Part shown: piece by piece, positions 17,551 through 27,239 of the stretch
Position numbering within the stretch: position 1 is the stretch's first letter
Layout of the letters: every line of letters starts with the position of its first letter
Source: JAGVGT01 sp963807225
GTDB taxonomy: Bacteria > Desulfobacterota > Desulfobulbia > Desulfobulbales > JAGXFP01
Assembly: GCA_963807225.1 (NCBI GenBank)
Contig: CAWEAD010000007.1
Coordinates: 248,001 to 312,000, forward strand
Direction of reading: 5' to 3'
DNA: 64,000 nt
The notes under the pieces: generated by a model
What the model was told of the DNA's origin: nothing
Databases searched by the model: none
The model's input: only the letters and a program-made list of their open reading frames with translations
Made by a program: the position numbers and the translations under genes

Positions 17551-18753
17551 TTATCCTAATCCGGCCACCGGGGCCGTAATTTTTTCCGGGATCCTGCAGC
17601 CCAGATCCCCGGCCCGGGCCAGAAAAAAGGCATCGGTCATCCCGGCGATAAAATCCCGCACCACCGCAGCCGCTGGACTTTCATCCAGGTAAGTTGCCGG
17701 CTGCCTTTCGAGGTATCCGGCAAAGATCGCCGACTGACGGCGTTCACGGACCAGATCCTCCAGGAAGGACTCGAACAGGGCGCGGTAACAATCCCTGATC
17801 TCCTCGAAGCCTTTTTTAATAACAGAGTTGAGATAAATTTTCTCGTAATTAAACCTTTTCAGCCGGGCCAGGGCCGCCCCGACTTCCGGCGTGAAGAAAA
17901 GCCGGTCCTCGCCGCAGCCGTTGACGATTAAATCGGTCACCAGCCGGTAGACGATGCTGCCGTTGGTGTTGCCCAGAACCTCGACGCATTCGGCCGGGAT
18001 CTCCCCCCGATCGATCAGTTTCAGTTCGATGGCGTCCTCGATGTCCCGACCGATATAGCCGATGGTGTCGCAAAGCCGGACCAGGCAGCCTTCCAGAGTC
18101 ATGGGTGTGGCCCGGTCGGGCTCCACTGCCCCCGGTTTCTGTTCGACTACCCGGTCAAGCAGGGCAAAATCATGGTCCCGGCTGGGAGCAAGCTCGTCGT
18201 TGTGGGTTTCGCCGTCATGGAAGAGGATGCCGTCCAGGGTCTGCAGGGTCAGGTTCCAGCCCCTCCCCTTCCGTTCCAGACGGTCCAGAAAGACGACCGA
18301 CTGGATGTTGTGATGAAAGGAAGGCAGACCGTGTGCGATGCAGAGTTCCGAAAGCATCTGCTCACCATCGTGCCCGAAGGGAGGATGGCCGATATCATGC
18401 CCCAGGGCGATGGCTTCGAGCAGGTCTTCGTTCAACCTCAGGAAACGTCCGGCGCTGCGGGCGATCTTGGAAACCAGCTGCACGTGCAGGACCCGGTGGG
18501 TGATATGATCGTTGGCGACCATGGAGAAGACTTGGGTCTTATCGATATAGCGGGTATAGGCCCGGGAATGCAGAATACGGTCACCGTCCAGGAAAAAGCT
18601 CTGCCGGTGCCCCGCCAGCCCTTCGGGATGTCGCCGGAGAGCCGAGGCGCTCCGGGCCGCCAGCGGCGCCAGCAATTCTTCCTCCCTGTGGTCCAACTGG
18701 TCACGCATTTGCCGTAGAACCTGATCGGCCGGTGTTCTTTCCATTTTCTCCAT
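17551..18753 (-). CDS. dgt: Deoxyguanosinetriphosphate triphosphohydrolase-like HD protein
   Basis: 400 residues. The HD metal site is complete: H86/H90 region in HITHRVLHVQLV, HD at 119-120 in LGHDIGHPPFGHDGE, and a later D in RLCDTIGYIGRDIED. RILHSRAYTRYIDKTQVF is the typical N-terminal block of dGTPase-like proteins. These enzymes release triphosphate from dNTPs and keep pools balanced. ATG at 18753 is used; an alternative ATG three codons downstream has a better placed GGAG. It is transcribed with the ClC gene. Confidence 0.87.
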   Translation of the reverse strand: MEKMERTPADQVLRQMRDQLDHREEELLAPLAARSASALRRHPEGLAGHRQSFFLDGDRILHSRAYTRYIDKTQVFSMVANDHITHRVLHVQLVSKIARSAGRFLRLNEDLLEAIALGHDIGHPPFGHDGEQMLSELCIAHGLPSFHHNIQSVVFLDRLERKGRGWNLTLQTLDGILFHDGETHNDELAPSRDHDFALLDRVVEQKPGAVEPDRATPMTLEGCLVRLCDTIGYIGRDIEDAIELKLIDRGEIPAECVEVLGNTNGSIVYRLVTDLIVNGCGEDRLFFTPEVGAALARLKRFNYEKIYLNSVIKKGFEEIRDCYRALFESFLEDLVRERRQSAIFAGYLERQPATYLDESPAAAVVRDFIAGMTDAFFLARAGDLGCRIPEKITAPVAGLG

Positions 18754-18852
18754 CTCTTGATCGGGCGGGAAAGGTTGTTTATGCCGCAGAAATCCTTTTT
18801 TTTCAAGCCCATAATGGCCGCTGCGGGTCTCGGCTCCACGCCGGCCGGAAAT

Positions 18853-18881
18853 TTGGTCGGCTATAGTTTTTATGCTACGCT
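18853..18881 (+). promoter_or_regulatory. Candidate promoter for the PckA-like gene
   Basis: TTGGTC (18853-18858) and TACGCT (18876-18881) are spaced by 17 bp, 56 bp upstream of the start codon. Moderate match only. Confidence 0.3.
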
Positions 18882-18936
18882 GAATCCAAGACCTGAATAA
18901 TTACTGTCGCGATTCAGCAAATGACGAGGAATAATC

Positions 18937-20652
18937 ATGGCTACTTCCGGACTCTATGAACAAGATCTGCACCAATCCAGCCCGCTGCGTCTCACCGCGC
19001 TTCTGCCCCTGGCCCGCAACTGTCGGGAAATTGACGACCCCCAGGAACTCTACAACCTTTCCCTGGAAATGGACACGGTCATCGCCCTGGCCCGCCCCAT
19101 GAAGAACCCGGAAGCCTTCGGCTTCCAGCCGGATACCCGGCAACTGGTCTGGAATCACCGCAATCCGGTCGGTCGTACCGCCATGGCCCGCCGATTCTGG
19201 CACGACGCCGACGCCGAACAGCGGAAGAAGCTGGCCACCCTGGCCCGCGAGGCGGCCCTCAACCTCCAGGCCACCGGCTCCATCACCAGCCGCGCCTACG
19301 CCGGGCTGGACCGGGAGTTCTGCCTGGGTTTGCGTTTCATCGGCAACCGCCGCTATCCGATCACCGCCCTCTCCTTTCTCTTGAACTTCCAGGGTTTCGT
19401 CAGCGCCGAACATTACGACTTTTACAAGCAGAGCCGGCCGATCGCCGAACCCGACATGTTGCTGGTCTACGACCCAGACTGGCGCCACCCGGAATATCCC
19501 GACGGTCTGGTGATCATCGACCGGCTTTCCAAGTCCATCTTCGTCTTGGGCTTGCCCTATTTCGGCGAAGTAAAGAAAGGTCTGCTGACCCTGATCTGGC
19601 ATGCCGCCATCCATGAGCGGGTACCGGGCACCGATATCCGCCGCTTTCTGCCGATCCACGGTTCGATCTGCGTGATCAACGGCAAGACCGTGGTGATCAT
19701 CGCTCTCTCCGGCAGCGGCAAATCGTCGCTCTCCCGCAACGCCGAGTCCATCGCCCACGACGACGCCTTCCTGGTCTCCATGGCGACCGGCCGAGTCATC
19801 GTCCTGGAGCCGACCTTCTTCAACAAGACCGACGGCGACGCGATCGGCGACGAAACCACCGAACGGGGGCTGATCTTCTACAATATGGGACTGGCCGAAC
19901 TGGAAGGCAAAATGGAGGTGGTGCCGCGTGACCGGCTGGTGGCCAACGGCCGGGTTATCCAGGCCCGGCCACCCAACGCGGTCGACGGCTACGACCGGGT
20001 CGACATCGTCAGCCTGGTAATGAAGGACGATACCCTGCCGCCGATCTCGCTGATTAACGATACCGAACTCTTCGTCGCCTTCGGCGCCTCGCTGATGACT
20101 AAGCGTTCGTTGGCCGAGGCCCTGAAATCGGTGGCCGAGCAGTTCACCCTGGTGATCGAGCCCTTCGCCCAGCCTTTCCGCTCCTGGCGACTCAACACCG
20201 AGTGCCGGATGTTCCAGCTCTTCCTGGAACTGTGCCGGCCGGTCACGGTAATCCTCAATACCGGCGACTTCATGGGCCAGGACATTACCCTGGATCTGAG
20301 CCGCGACCTGCTGCTGCCGGCCCTGACCCGTGATGAATTGGAGTTCTCCCCCTGGCGCATCGTGCCGGGACAGATGGTCTCCCTGCCCCGCAAAGATTCA
20401 CTGGGCAAGGAGTATGATCGACTGTTCAAACCAAAGACCAGCGACCAGGCTTACGTGGCCCGTTTTGTCGAGCGGATGCAGGCCCGCATAGACTTTCTGA
20501 CCAGGATCCGCGACCAGAACAAACTGCACGCCGACTTCGTCGACCCGCTGCTGCGGGTTCGTATCGCCCTGGACGAGTTTCTCAAGCGCGATCCCATCGC
20601 CGGCGATTTTTCCTGGAGCCGGGAGGAATTGGAGAAACTGGGCAAAGGGTAA
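18937..20652 (+). CDS. Divergent homologue of ATP-dependent phosphoenolpyruvate carboxykinase
   Basis: 571 residues, somewhat longer than PckA (about 520-540). Conserved landmarks are in PckA order: GEVKKG at 210-215 (Lys of the Mn/substrate site), H241 in PIHGSICV, and a P loop ALSGSGKSS at 256-264 where PckA has GLSGTGKTT. The kinase-2 Asp motif is AHDDAF (274-279) rather than the usual DDEHGW. The oxaloacetate-binding N-terminus is present in altered form (WNHRNPVGRTA). PckA makes PEP from oxaloacetate and ATP. Because several near-invariant positions differ, this may be an active paralogue with another substrate or a regulatory relative. GAGGAA precedes the ATG. Confidence 0.7.
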   Translation: MATSGLYEQDLHQSSPLRLTALLPLARNCREIDDPQELYNLSLEMDTVIALARPMKNPEAFGFQPDTRQLVWNHRNPVGRTAMARRFWHDADAEQRKKLATLAREAALNLQATGSITSRAYAGLDREFCLGLRFIGNRRYPITALSFLLNFQGFVSAEHYDFYKQSRPIAEPDMLLVYDPDWRHPEYPDGLVIIDRLSKSIFVLGLPYFGEVKKGLLTLIWHAAIHERVPGTDIRRFLPIHGSICVINGKTVVIIALSGSGKSSLSRNAESIAHDDAFLVSMATGRVIVLEPTFFNKTDGDAIGDETTERGLIFYNMGLAELEGKMEVVPRDRLVANGRVIQARPPNAVDGYDRVDIVSLVMKDDTLPPISLINDTELFVAFGASLMTKRSLAEALKSVAEQFTLVIEPFAQPFRSWRLNTECRMFQLFLELCRPVTVILNTGDFMGQDITLDLSRDLLLPALTRDELEFSPWRIVPGQMVSLPRKDSLGKEYDRLFKPKTSDQAYVARFVERMQARIDFLTRIRDQNKLHADFVDPLLRVRIALDEFLKRDPIAGDFSWSREELEKLGKG

Positions 20653-20715
20653 TCCCCGGAAAGCGCCGCCCCGGTCCATCGCCCACTTATCTTTAACCCT
20701 GAGAAGAGCAAAGCC

Positions 20716-23196
20716 ATGCCTGCCGCCCCCGACCGAACCTCAACCCCGAAACCACCCACCCCGGCCCGAAGCGCCACCGGCCGTGACGACTTGCAGAACC
20801 TGACCCTGCCGGAGTTGCAGGCCCGCCTGGAGAGCTCGCCGCTCGGACTGACGCAGTCCGAAGCGCAGCAGCGTCTGCAACATTACGGCCGCAACGAGAT
20901 TGCCGAAAAAACGATCAACCCCTTTCTGAAGTTCCTGACCTATTTCTGGGGGCCGATTCCGTGGATGATCGAAGGTGCGGTGATCCTCTCAGGTGTGGTT
21001 CGGCACTGGCCGGATTTTTTCATTATCCTGGTGCTCCTGGTGGCCAACGCCGCCGTCGGGTTCTGGGAGGAATACCAGGCCGGCAACGCCATTGCCGCAC
21101 TGAAGGCCAAACTGGCGATCAAGGCCCGGGTCCGGCGCGACGGGGCCTGGAGCAGCCTCCCATCGGCCGAACTGGTGCCCGGTGACGTAATCCGTCTGCG
21201 GCTGGGCGATATCGTCCCAGCCGATGCGCGCCTGCTGGAGGGCGACCAGGTGGAGGTGGATCAGTCGGCCCTGACCGGCGAATCCCTGCCGGTCAAGCGC
21301 CAGACCGGCGAGGCGGTCTACTCCGGCTCCATCATCCGCCAGGGTGAGATCGAGGCCCTGGTCTATGCCACCGGGGCCGGGACCTATTTCGGCCAGACCG
21401 CGAAACTGGTCCAGGAGGCGCATACAGTCAGCCACTTTCAACGGGCAGTGCTGAAGATCGGCAACTACCTGATCATCCTGGCGGTGGCCCTGGTGGCCTT
21501 GATCATCACCGTGGCGCTGTTCCGCGGCGACCCGATCTTCACCACCCTGCAGTTTGCCCTGGTTCTTACGGTGGCCGCCATTCCCGTGGCGATGCCGACC
21601 GTCCTGTCGGTGACCATGGCGGTGGGGGCGCGTCTGCTGGCCCGGAAGGAGGCCATCGTCAGCCGGCTGGCGGCCATCGAGGAGTTGGCCGGCACCGATG
21701 TGCTCTGCTCCGACAAAACCGGCACCCTGACGCAGAACCGTCTGACCCTGGGCGAACCGTTCTGCCTCGAAGGGGTTGCAGCCGCAGAGGTGATCTTTAC
21801 TGCCGCCCTGGCCTCTCGCCCGGAAGACCAGGACACCATCGACCAGGCCGTACTGGGCGGACTGCAGGATCAGCAGGCCCTGCAGGACTACCGGACCTTG
21901 CATTTCCAGCCCTTCGACCCGGTACACAAACGGACCGAGGCCACGATCGAGCACGGTGACGGCAAGCGCTTCAAGGTCACCAAAGGGGCGCCGCAGGTCG
22001 TCCTCGAATTGTCGGCCAACGCCGGGCAGATCGAGGACGCCGTCGGCGCTGCCATCGACGACTTTGCCCGGCGGGGTTTCCGCTCGCTGGGCGTAGCCCG
22101 CACCGACACCAAGGACCAATGGCAATTCCTCGGCGTGCTGCCGCTCTTCGATCCGCCCCGGGAGGACTCCCTGGCGACCATCGCCACCGCCGAGCAGATG
22201 GGGGTCAAGGTCAAGATGGTCACCGGCGATCAACTGGCCATCGCCCGGGAAACCGCGAGAGAATTGGGGATGGGCAGCAACATCCTCGACGCCGCCGCTT
22301 TCGGGGACACCAAGCACCACGAGACCGCGCAGTTGGCTGACTCCATCGAAAACGCGGACGGGTTTGCCCAGGTTTTTCCCGAGCACAAGTTCCATATCGT
22401 CGGTGTCCTGCAGCAACGGGGACACATCGTCGGCATGACCGGTGACGGGGTGAACGACGCCCCGGCCCTGAAGAAGGCGGACTGCGGCATCGCCGTGTCC
22501 GGCGCCACCGATGCGGCCCGGGCGGCGGCGGACATGGTGCTGATGACCCCGGGGTTGTCGGTGATCATCGACGCGATCCTGGAGAGCCGGAAAATCTTCC
22601 AGCGCATGAACAGCTATGCGATCTACCGGATCTCTGAAACAATCCGTCTCCTGCTGTTCATGACCCTGTCGATCCTGATCTTCAACTTCTACCCGGTCAC
22701 AGCGGTGATGATCGTGTTCCTGGCCCTGCTCAACGACGGCCCCATCCTGGCCATCGCATACGACAACGTCATCACCTCGAACCAACCGGAGAAATGGAAT
22801 ATGCCGTTGGTGCTGGGCATTGCGACGGTGCTGGGGGTGGCCGGGCTGTTTGCCTCGTTCGGCCTGTTTTATCTCGGCGAACGCGAGTTTCATCTCAGCC
22901 GCGACCTGCTGCAGACCTTCATGTTCCTGAAGCTGGCGGTGGCCGGCCACCTGACCATCTTCGTAACCAGAACCCGCGGGCCTTTCTGGTCACGACGTCC
23001 CGCCCCGTTGTTGCTCTGGTCGGCGGTTGTTACCAAAATACTGGCCACGCTTGCCGCCGTTTACGGCTGGCTCATGGTGCCCATCGGCTGGAAATGGGCG
23101 TTTATAATCTGGGGCTATGCGCTGTTGTGGTTCCTGGTCAACGATCGGGTGAAACTGCTGGCCTATAGAGCCTTGGCGCCGAACCATAATCCCTAG
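20716..23196 (+). CDS. Plasma-membrane-type proton-exporting P-type ATPase (P3A)
   Basis: 826 residues with all P-type ATPase signatures: TGES (187-190), CSDKTGTLT with the phosphorylated D333, KGAPQVVLEL (nucleotide domain) and MTGDGVNDAPALKKADCGIAV. The short length, the N-terminal GRNEIAEK and the C-terminal WAFIIWGYALLWFLVND fit the P3A H+-ATPase group, found in fungi, plants and some bacteria and archaea. It would pump protons out at the expense of ATP, perhaps for pH homeostasis. It lies 63 bp after the PckA-like gene on the same strand. A GC-rich hairpin follows the stop. Confidence 0.9.
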   Translation: MPAAPDRTSTPKPPTPARSATGRDDLQNLTLPELQARLESSPLGLTQSEAQQRLQHYGRNEIAEKTINPFLKFLTYFWGPIPWMIEGAVILSGVVRHWPDFFIILVLLVANAAVGFWEEYQAGNAIAALKAKLAIKARVRRDGAWSSLPSAELVPGDVIRLRLGDIVPADARLLEGDQVEVDQSALTGESLPVKRQTGEAVYSGSIIRQGEIEALVYATGAGTYFGQTAKLVQEAHTVSHFQRAVLKIGNYLIILAVALVALIITVALFRGDPIFTTLQFALVLTVAAIPVAMPTVLSVTMAVGARLLARKEAIVSRLAAIEELAGTDVLCSDKTGTLTQNRLTLGEPFCLEGVAAAEVIFTAALASRPEDQDTIDQAVLGGLQDQQALQDYRTLHFQPFDPVHKRTEATIEHGDGKRFKVTKGAPQVVLELSANAGQIEDAVGAAIDDFARRGFRSLGVARTDTKDQWQFLGVLPLFDPPREDSLATIATAEQMGVKVKMVTGDQLAIARETARELGMGSNILDAAAFGDTKHHETAQLADSIENADGFAQVFPEHKFHIVGVLQQRGHIVGMTGDGVNDAPALKKADCGIAVSGATDAARAAADMVLMTPGLSVIIDAILESRKIFQRMNSYAIYRISETIRLLLFMTLSILIFNFYPVTAVMIVFLALLNDGPILAIAYDNVITSNQPEKWNMPLVLGIATVLGVAGLFASFGLFYLGEREFHLSRDLLQTFMFLKLAVAGHLTIFVTRTRGPFWSRRPAPLLLWSAVVTKILATLAAVYGWLMVPIGWKWAFIIWGYALLWFLVNDRVKLLAYRALAPNHNP

Positions 23197-23210
23197 ACGC
23201 TCCGGGTTAT

Positions 23211-23239
23211 CCGACCTGTCGGATTGTCGGACAGGTCGG
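23211..23239. terminator. GC-rich hairpin between convergent genes
   Basis: CCGACCTGTC (23211-23220) pairs with GACAGGTCGG (23230-23239) over a 9-base loop. No T run follows, so termination is plausible but not certain. Confidence 0.45.
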
Positions 23240-23273
23240 CCCGGCAATAAATACTTCCGCGGTTAACCGGTCT

Positions 23274-24278
23274 TCAGTCCCACAACCGCACAACAACACG
23301 ACCCTGGATCCCGCCCCGGAGGATGCGATCGATCGCGCCGTCCAGCTCATCCAGGCCGATCTCGGTGGTGATCTCTTCCAAACCCTCAATCTTCCACTCG
23401 GCCGCCAGCTTACCCCAGAGCATTTCCCGCCGGGCCATGGGGCACTCGGCCGAATCGATACCCAGCAGGGCGATACCCCGCAGGATGAAGGGAAAGACAT
23501 TGGCGGAGAATTCCGGGCCGGCAACGTTGCCGCAGCAGGTAACCGCGCCACCGTAGCGGGTGGATTTCAGGGCGGTGGCCAGGATCTCGCCACCCACCGT
23601 GTCGACTACTCCGGCCCATTTGCCCTTGAGGATCAAACGGCCGCTGGTGTCGGTGGCCTGCGCCCGACCGATAATCTCAGCCGCCCCCAGCCCGGTTAGA
23701 AACTCCCGGGCGCTCTCCTTGCCGCTCACCGCCGTCACCTTGAAACCCTCACGGGCCAGGATGGCGACACTGAAACATCCCACCCCGCCGCTGGCCCCGG
23801 AGACCATGACCTTGCCCTGCTCGGGCCGGACCCCGAAGTCCATAAGCCGCCAGACCGAATGGGCGGCGGTAAACCCGCCGGTGCCGAAAACCATGCTTTC
23901 CCGCAAGGAGAGTCCGGCCGGCAGCTTCATCACCCACCCGGCCGGTACCCGGATGTACTGGCCGAAACCACCCGGAGTATTCATCCCCAGACCGTAGCAG
24001 GAGGCAATGACCTCGTCTCCCGGAGCAAATTGACCATCGCCGCTCTCCACCACCACCCCGGCGGCATCGACACCGGGGGTATGAGGATAGCGCCTGGTCA
24101 CGCCCCGATTACCGCTGGCCGAGAGACCATCCTTGTAATTGAGCGAGGAATAGGCGACTCGAATCAAGACCTCACCGGCCGGCAGCTCGGCAATGGTCCG
24201 CACCTCGATATTTCTGGAAAATTGTCCCGGCGAGGTTTCCCTCGCCACCAAAGCAAAAAAGGTTTGTTCCGCGTGCAT
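23274..24278 (-). CDS. Acrylyl-CoA reductase family quinone oxidoreductase (YhdH/AcuI)
   Basis: 334 residues of the zinc-free medium-chain dehydrogenase/reductase superfamily. SSLNYKDGLSASGNRGV, YPHTPGVDAAGVV and SGASGGVGCFSVAILA (NADPH-binding Rossmann turn) follow the YhdH/AcuI pattern, and SGKESAREFLTGLGA is a further block. AcuI reduces acryloyl-CoA to propionyl-CoA with NADPH; the substrate in this organism is inferred from family only. GGGAG precedes the ATG. It stands alone between convergent and divergent neighbours. Confidence 0.87.
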   Translation of the reverse strand: MHAEQTFFALVARETSPGQFSRNIEVRTIAELPAGEVLIRVAYSSLNYKDGLSASGNRGVTRRYPHTPGVDAAGVVVESGDGQFAPGDEVIASCYGLGMNTPGGFGQYIRVPAGWVMKLPAGLSLRESMVFGTGGFTAAHSVWRLMDFGVRPEQGKVMVSGASGGVGCFSVAILAREGFKVTAVSGKESAREFLTGLGAAEIIGRAQATDTSGRLILKGKWAGVVDTVGGEILATALKSTRYGGAVTCCGNVAGPEFSANVFPFILRGIALLGIDSAECPMARREMLWGKLAAEWKIEGLEEITTEIGLDELDGAIDRILRGGIQGRVVVRLWD

Positions 24279-24457
24279 GTGTGACTCCCGAGTGGGGCTG
24301 GCCGGAAAAGCCCGGTCCCGCCGACAATTTATTTATTTTTCCCCGGCGACTATGGTAGGATTACCTTCTGAATCAAGCGTACCGCAAGTTTCGTGGCTCC
24401 CGAAAGTATTATTAACCAGACCAAAACACCATCGAAAAATCCTGCAAGGAGGAGAAA

Positions 24458-25742
24458 ATGTTTGAGCAATTGGCGGATTTTGAAAAGGCCCTACAGATCG
24501 GCCGTCCACCCAACGTGGTCAAACTTTTCCCCAACTCCAGAGCGCTGCTGGTCAGCGGTAAGGTGATCGACCGGGCTCTCTTGGCCAAGGGCCAGGCGAT
24601 GACCATTGCCGCCAACGGCCGCAGCCACCTGGTGATCCGCGGCGCGCTGGCCGCCGCCCAACGGGCCAACGCCGCCATCATCATCGAGATCGCCCGCTCG
24701 GAAGGCGGAGCCAAATCATACTGCGCCGTAAACTACTGGAATATCGCCCGCCAGGTCGACGCCCTCTGCAACGAGATGGGTATCACCGTGCCGGTGGCGA
24801 TCCATGCCGATCATTACGGGATCAAGAAGGAATCCGACCTGGACTTCGCCAAGGTCGAGATTCCCACCATGTTCGAGGCCGGCATCACCTCCATCGCCAT
24901 CGACGCCTCGCACCTGCCCGACGACAAGAACCTCCTGGCCAACCTGGCCCTCATGTCAGGTTATTCCCGAATGGGCCGGGCTGGAGACCGAGGTCGGCGA
25001 GATCAAGGGCAAGGAGGGACTTTCCACGGTGGAAGAGGCCCTCTTTCACATCCAGGGGATGAACGCCCACAATATCTTCCCGGACTGGATCGCCTTGAAC
25101 AACGGGACCACCCACGGTATCGAGGCCAGCTCCCAGGGCATCCAGGTGGAACTGACCGCGGCCATCCACGAAGCCCTCGTCCCCTACTGCATTTCCGGCG
25201 CCCAGCACGGCACTTCCGGCAACAGTTCGGAACGGCTGCGGGAAATCGCCGCCAAGACCCGCACCACCAAGGCCAACGTCGCTACCGCCCTGCAGATGAT
25301 CTCCTGGGGATTGGAGGTCAACGACTACGGCAACGCCCAGCTGGACTCGGACGGCAACTTCATCAAGGTCAAGAACGCCGGCGTCACTGAGGCCCTCTGG
25401 CAAGAGATGGTGGAATACGCCACCGCCAAGGGCTGGAAAGGCGGCAATTACAAGAACCTCAATCTGCCTTTCGAAAACCGCATCCTGGGCCAGCCCCAAC
25501 CGATACGCGCCCGGATGGCCAAGCGGGTCGAGGAGTTTGTCTACAACCTGCTGGCCGAGGTTTTCAACGCCGAGGACACTGCGCCTCTGGCCTTCGAGGC
25601 AATTCTCAAGGGTAATTCCTACCTCCCCTGCGCCAAGGCGAAACGCACCGTCGACCCGGCCGAGTGGACTGGCGACAAGATCGCCGAACGGGCCGGCAAA
25701 CTGAACAGTGACAAGGGACCGGCCGGGAATTTCGATGATTGA
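24458..25742 (+). pseudogene. fba: Class II fructose-bisphosphate aldolase, frameshifted
   Basis: Two overlapping frames together encode one complete aldolase of about 427 residues. Frame one gives the N-terminus from the ATG at 24458 (MFEQLADFEKALQIGRPPNV, then PVAIHADHYGIKKESD and GITSIAIDASHLPDD). Around 24955-24970 the continuation moves to another frame (IPEWAGLETEVGEIKGKEG, GTTHGIEASSQGIQV, SGAQHGTSGNSSERL) and runs to 25742. Metal-ligand His residues and the substrate loops are present on both sides. The shift corresponds to one extra base. The long, archaeal/anaerobe-like class II form is typical of related bacteria. Since the protein is otherwise fully conserved, a sequence error is as likely as a real mutation. 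Confidence 0.85.
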
Positions 25743-25992
25743 AACTGGAGAAGATCGCCGCGTCCGTAAAATTGAAGCAAAAAATGGCGATTAAAAAGTG
25801 AGCGACTTCCGGCAGTGCCGAAAGTATTAAAAACGGGGTAAGCTCATAAAGACATTCCGACCATCTTCACGCCGGAGTACTTCAGTGGCACTGAGAGAAA
25901 AGGTGAAGATGCTCAGATATTGAGAGCTTTGGTTAAATTCGAAAACCGGATATTCAATGTGTTTGACTGATATACCCGCTTTTAAATGGTTA
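25743..25992. other. Intergenic region, AT-rich
   Basis: 250 bp downstream of the aldolase with no supported gene. It holds short fragments open in frame (for example CACTGAGAGAAAAGGTGAAG near 25890) that look like remnants. Base composition falls here toward the methyltransferase gene. Confidence 0.4.
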
Positions 25993-26589
25993 CTATTCGT
26001 CTTGAGGCAAATTAAATAGGGCTAGTGCATTTTGGTCAGGATCTCCCTTAAATGCCAAGGCATTAATTTCAAGATTGCCATTCACAATGTATATTTTAGA
26101 AAATCCTGACTTTTCTAGTACATTCAATAGCGATTTTTTTGTAAATCCGGTTTTGTGGGCAAAAAAATCTTGACCACTTCTTTCTATTTCAACGCCATAT
26201 CCATATAAAACATCTATTACCATAATCGGTCCGGCAGGTGATTGATAAAGAACGTCATCAATATCTAAATTTCGTTCAACAGTAATGCGCATCACCTCAT
26301 TAAGATCTGGAACCCGGATTAGTGCAAATCCGCCTTCCTTTAGAACATGAAGGAATCCGGCAAGAACCTTGGGAACATCATGCCGGTAGTAATGTTCCAG
26401 GTTATGTGAGCAATAAACCGAATCAAACTGACCGGCTTCGAGAGTTGTGAGATTACGCGCATCACATACGATGTCAGGAGATCCTGTAGGATCAATATCA
26501 AGCAACAAATGCTCATATCCGTCGTACTGAGGAGGAATTGGTATTCCCTTATCATTACCCCCGACGTTTAATACTTTTTTCATTTCCAT
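25993..26589 (-). CDS. SAM-dependent methyltransferase (class I, Methyltransf_11-like)
   Basis: 198 residues. KVLNVGGNDKGIPIP is a variant motif I, LLLDIDPTGSPDIVCDA carries the acidic residue that binds the SAM ribose, and FDSVYCSHNLEHYYRHDVPKVL is the motif IV/post region seen in small-molecule methyltransferases. The substrate is unknown. The gene is clearly AT-richer than the housekeeping genes around it and is flanked by degenerate sequence, which suggests transfer. It lacks operon partners. Confidence 0.8.
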   Translation of the reverse strand: MEMKKVLNVGGNDKGIPIPPQYDGYEHLLLDIDPTGSPDIVCDARNLTTLEAGQFDSVYCSHNLEHYYRHDVPKVLAGFLHVLKEGGFALIRVPDLNEVMRITVERNLDIDDVLYQSPAGPIMVIDVLYGYGVEIERSGQDFFAHKTGFTKKSLLNVLEKSGFSKIYIVNGNLEINALAFKGDPDQNALALFNLPQDE

Positions 26590-27239
26590 TCCTTGTTTTT
26601 TACCTGAGCAAGCACATCACGAAGCCATCAAGATTAGACCAGTTATCCGCCGGCCCTCACACGGATCCTTGCATACGGTTTTTCCGCACAAGACCCCGTA
26701 GTATTGCTCGCTTCATAACACAAGCTTGTGCCCCTGACTGAAATCACCCTTGCCATGGAGGTTTCCATCGGCACTTTTGCCGGTCGCCAAAGCAATCTGC
26801 TCCATAATTTTATCGCGCGCCGGATAACTGTCAACTTTCACGACCGCTGGCTGCTCCAGCACATATTGTAAGTCGTCGCGCTGCTCATGCCATGTTCTTG
26901 CCAGAGAACAAGGTTAGTGGCTCCGGCCTCGGCCTGTTTGAGTATGCCGATGATCTGGCGGCAGCTTTAACTTGTTTTTTTCACGAAGAACATATTTATC
27001 GTAAATTAGGAGAAAAATTCTACTTTTGGGCACCACTATTTCTCAGGAATTACCGGCTGAACTGCTTATTTCTACACCGGATCCGGCAGTTATCTCACCC
27101 GCCGCGCCGCTGGTCGCCAGCTCCGCCGGCTAATACATTTCCCTTCCGACCTCGGCTTGATTTCCCAACCCGTCCCGATTAATATGTTTTGTTTTCGCGG
27201 CACCAGCTTGGCCGCAACCCTCCTGCATGAAGGTACAAC
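26590..27239. other. Degenerate region, possible mobile-element remnant
   Basis: 650 bp without an intact gene. On the minus strand a stretch (about 26730-26890) can be read as EQRDDLQYVLEQPAVVK and onward, ending at a TGA, but has no start. Next to it (26640-26700) the minus strand reads GTGCGGAAAAACCGTATGCA followed by AGGATCCGTGTGAGGGC, which resembles sequence found downstream of group II intron maturase genes. Both look like remnants. No inverted ends or target duplication were found. Confidence 0.3.

Noticed and set aside
20989..22950. A 653-codon open frame opposite the proton ATPase gene
   Set aside because: Same reason: antisense to a strongly conserved P-type ATPase, with composition typical of shadow frames.
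26892..27182. 96-codon plus-strand ORF before hisHF
   Set aside because: Starts within degenerate sequence, ends in Pro/Arg-rich low-complexity residues, and lacks a ribosome-binding site.
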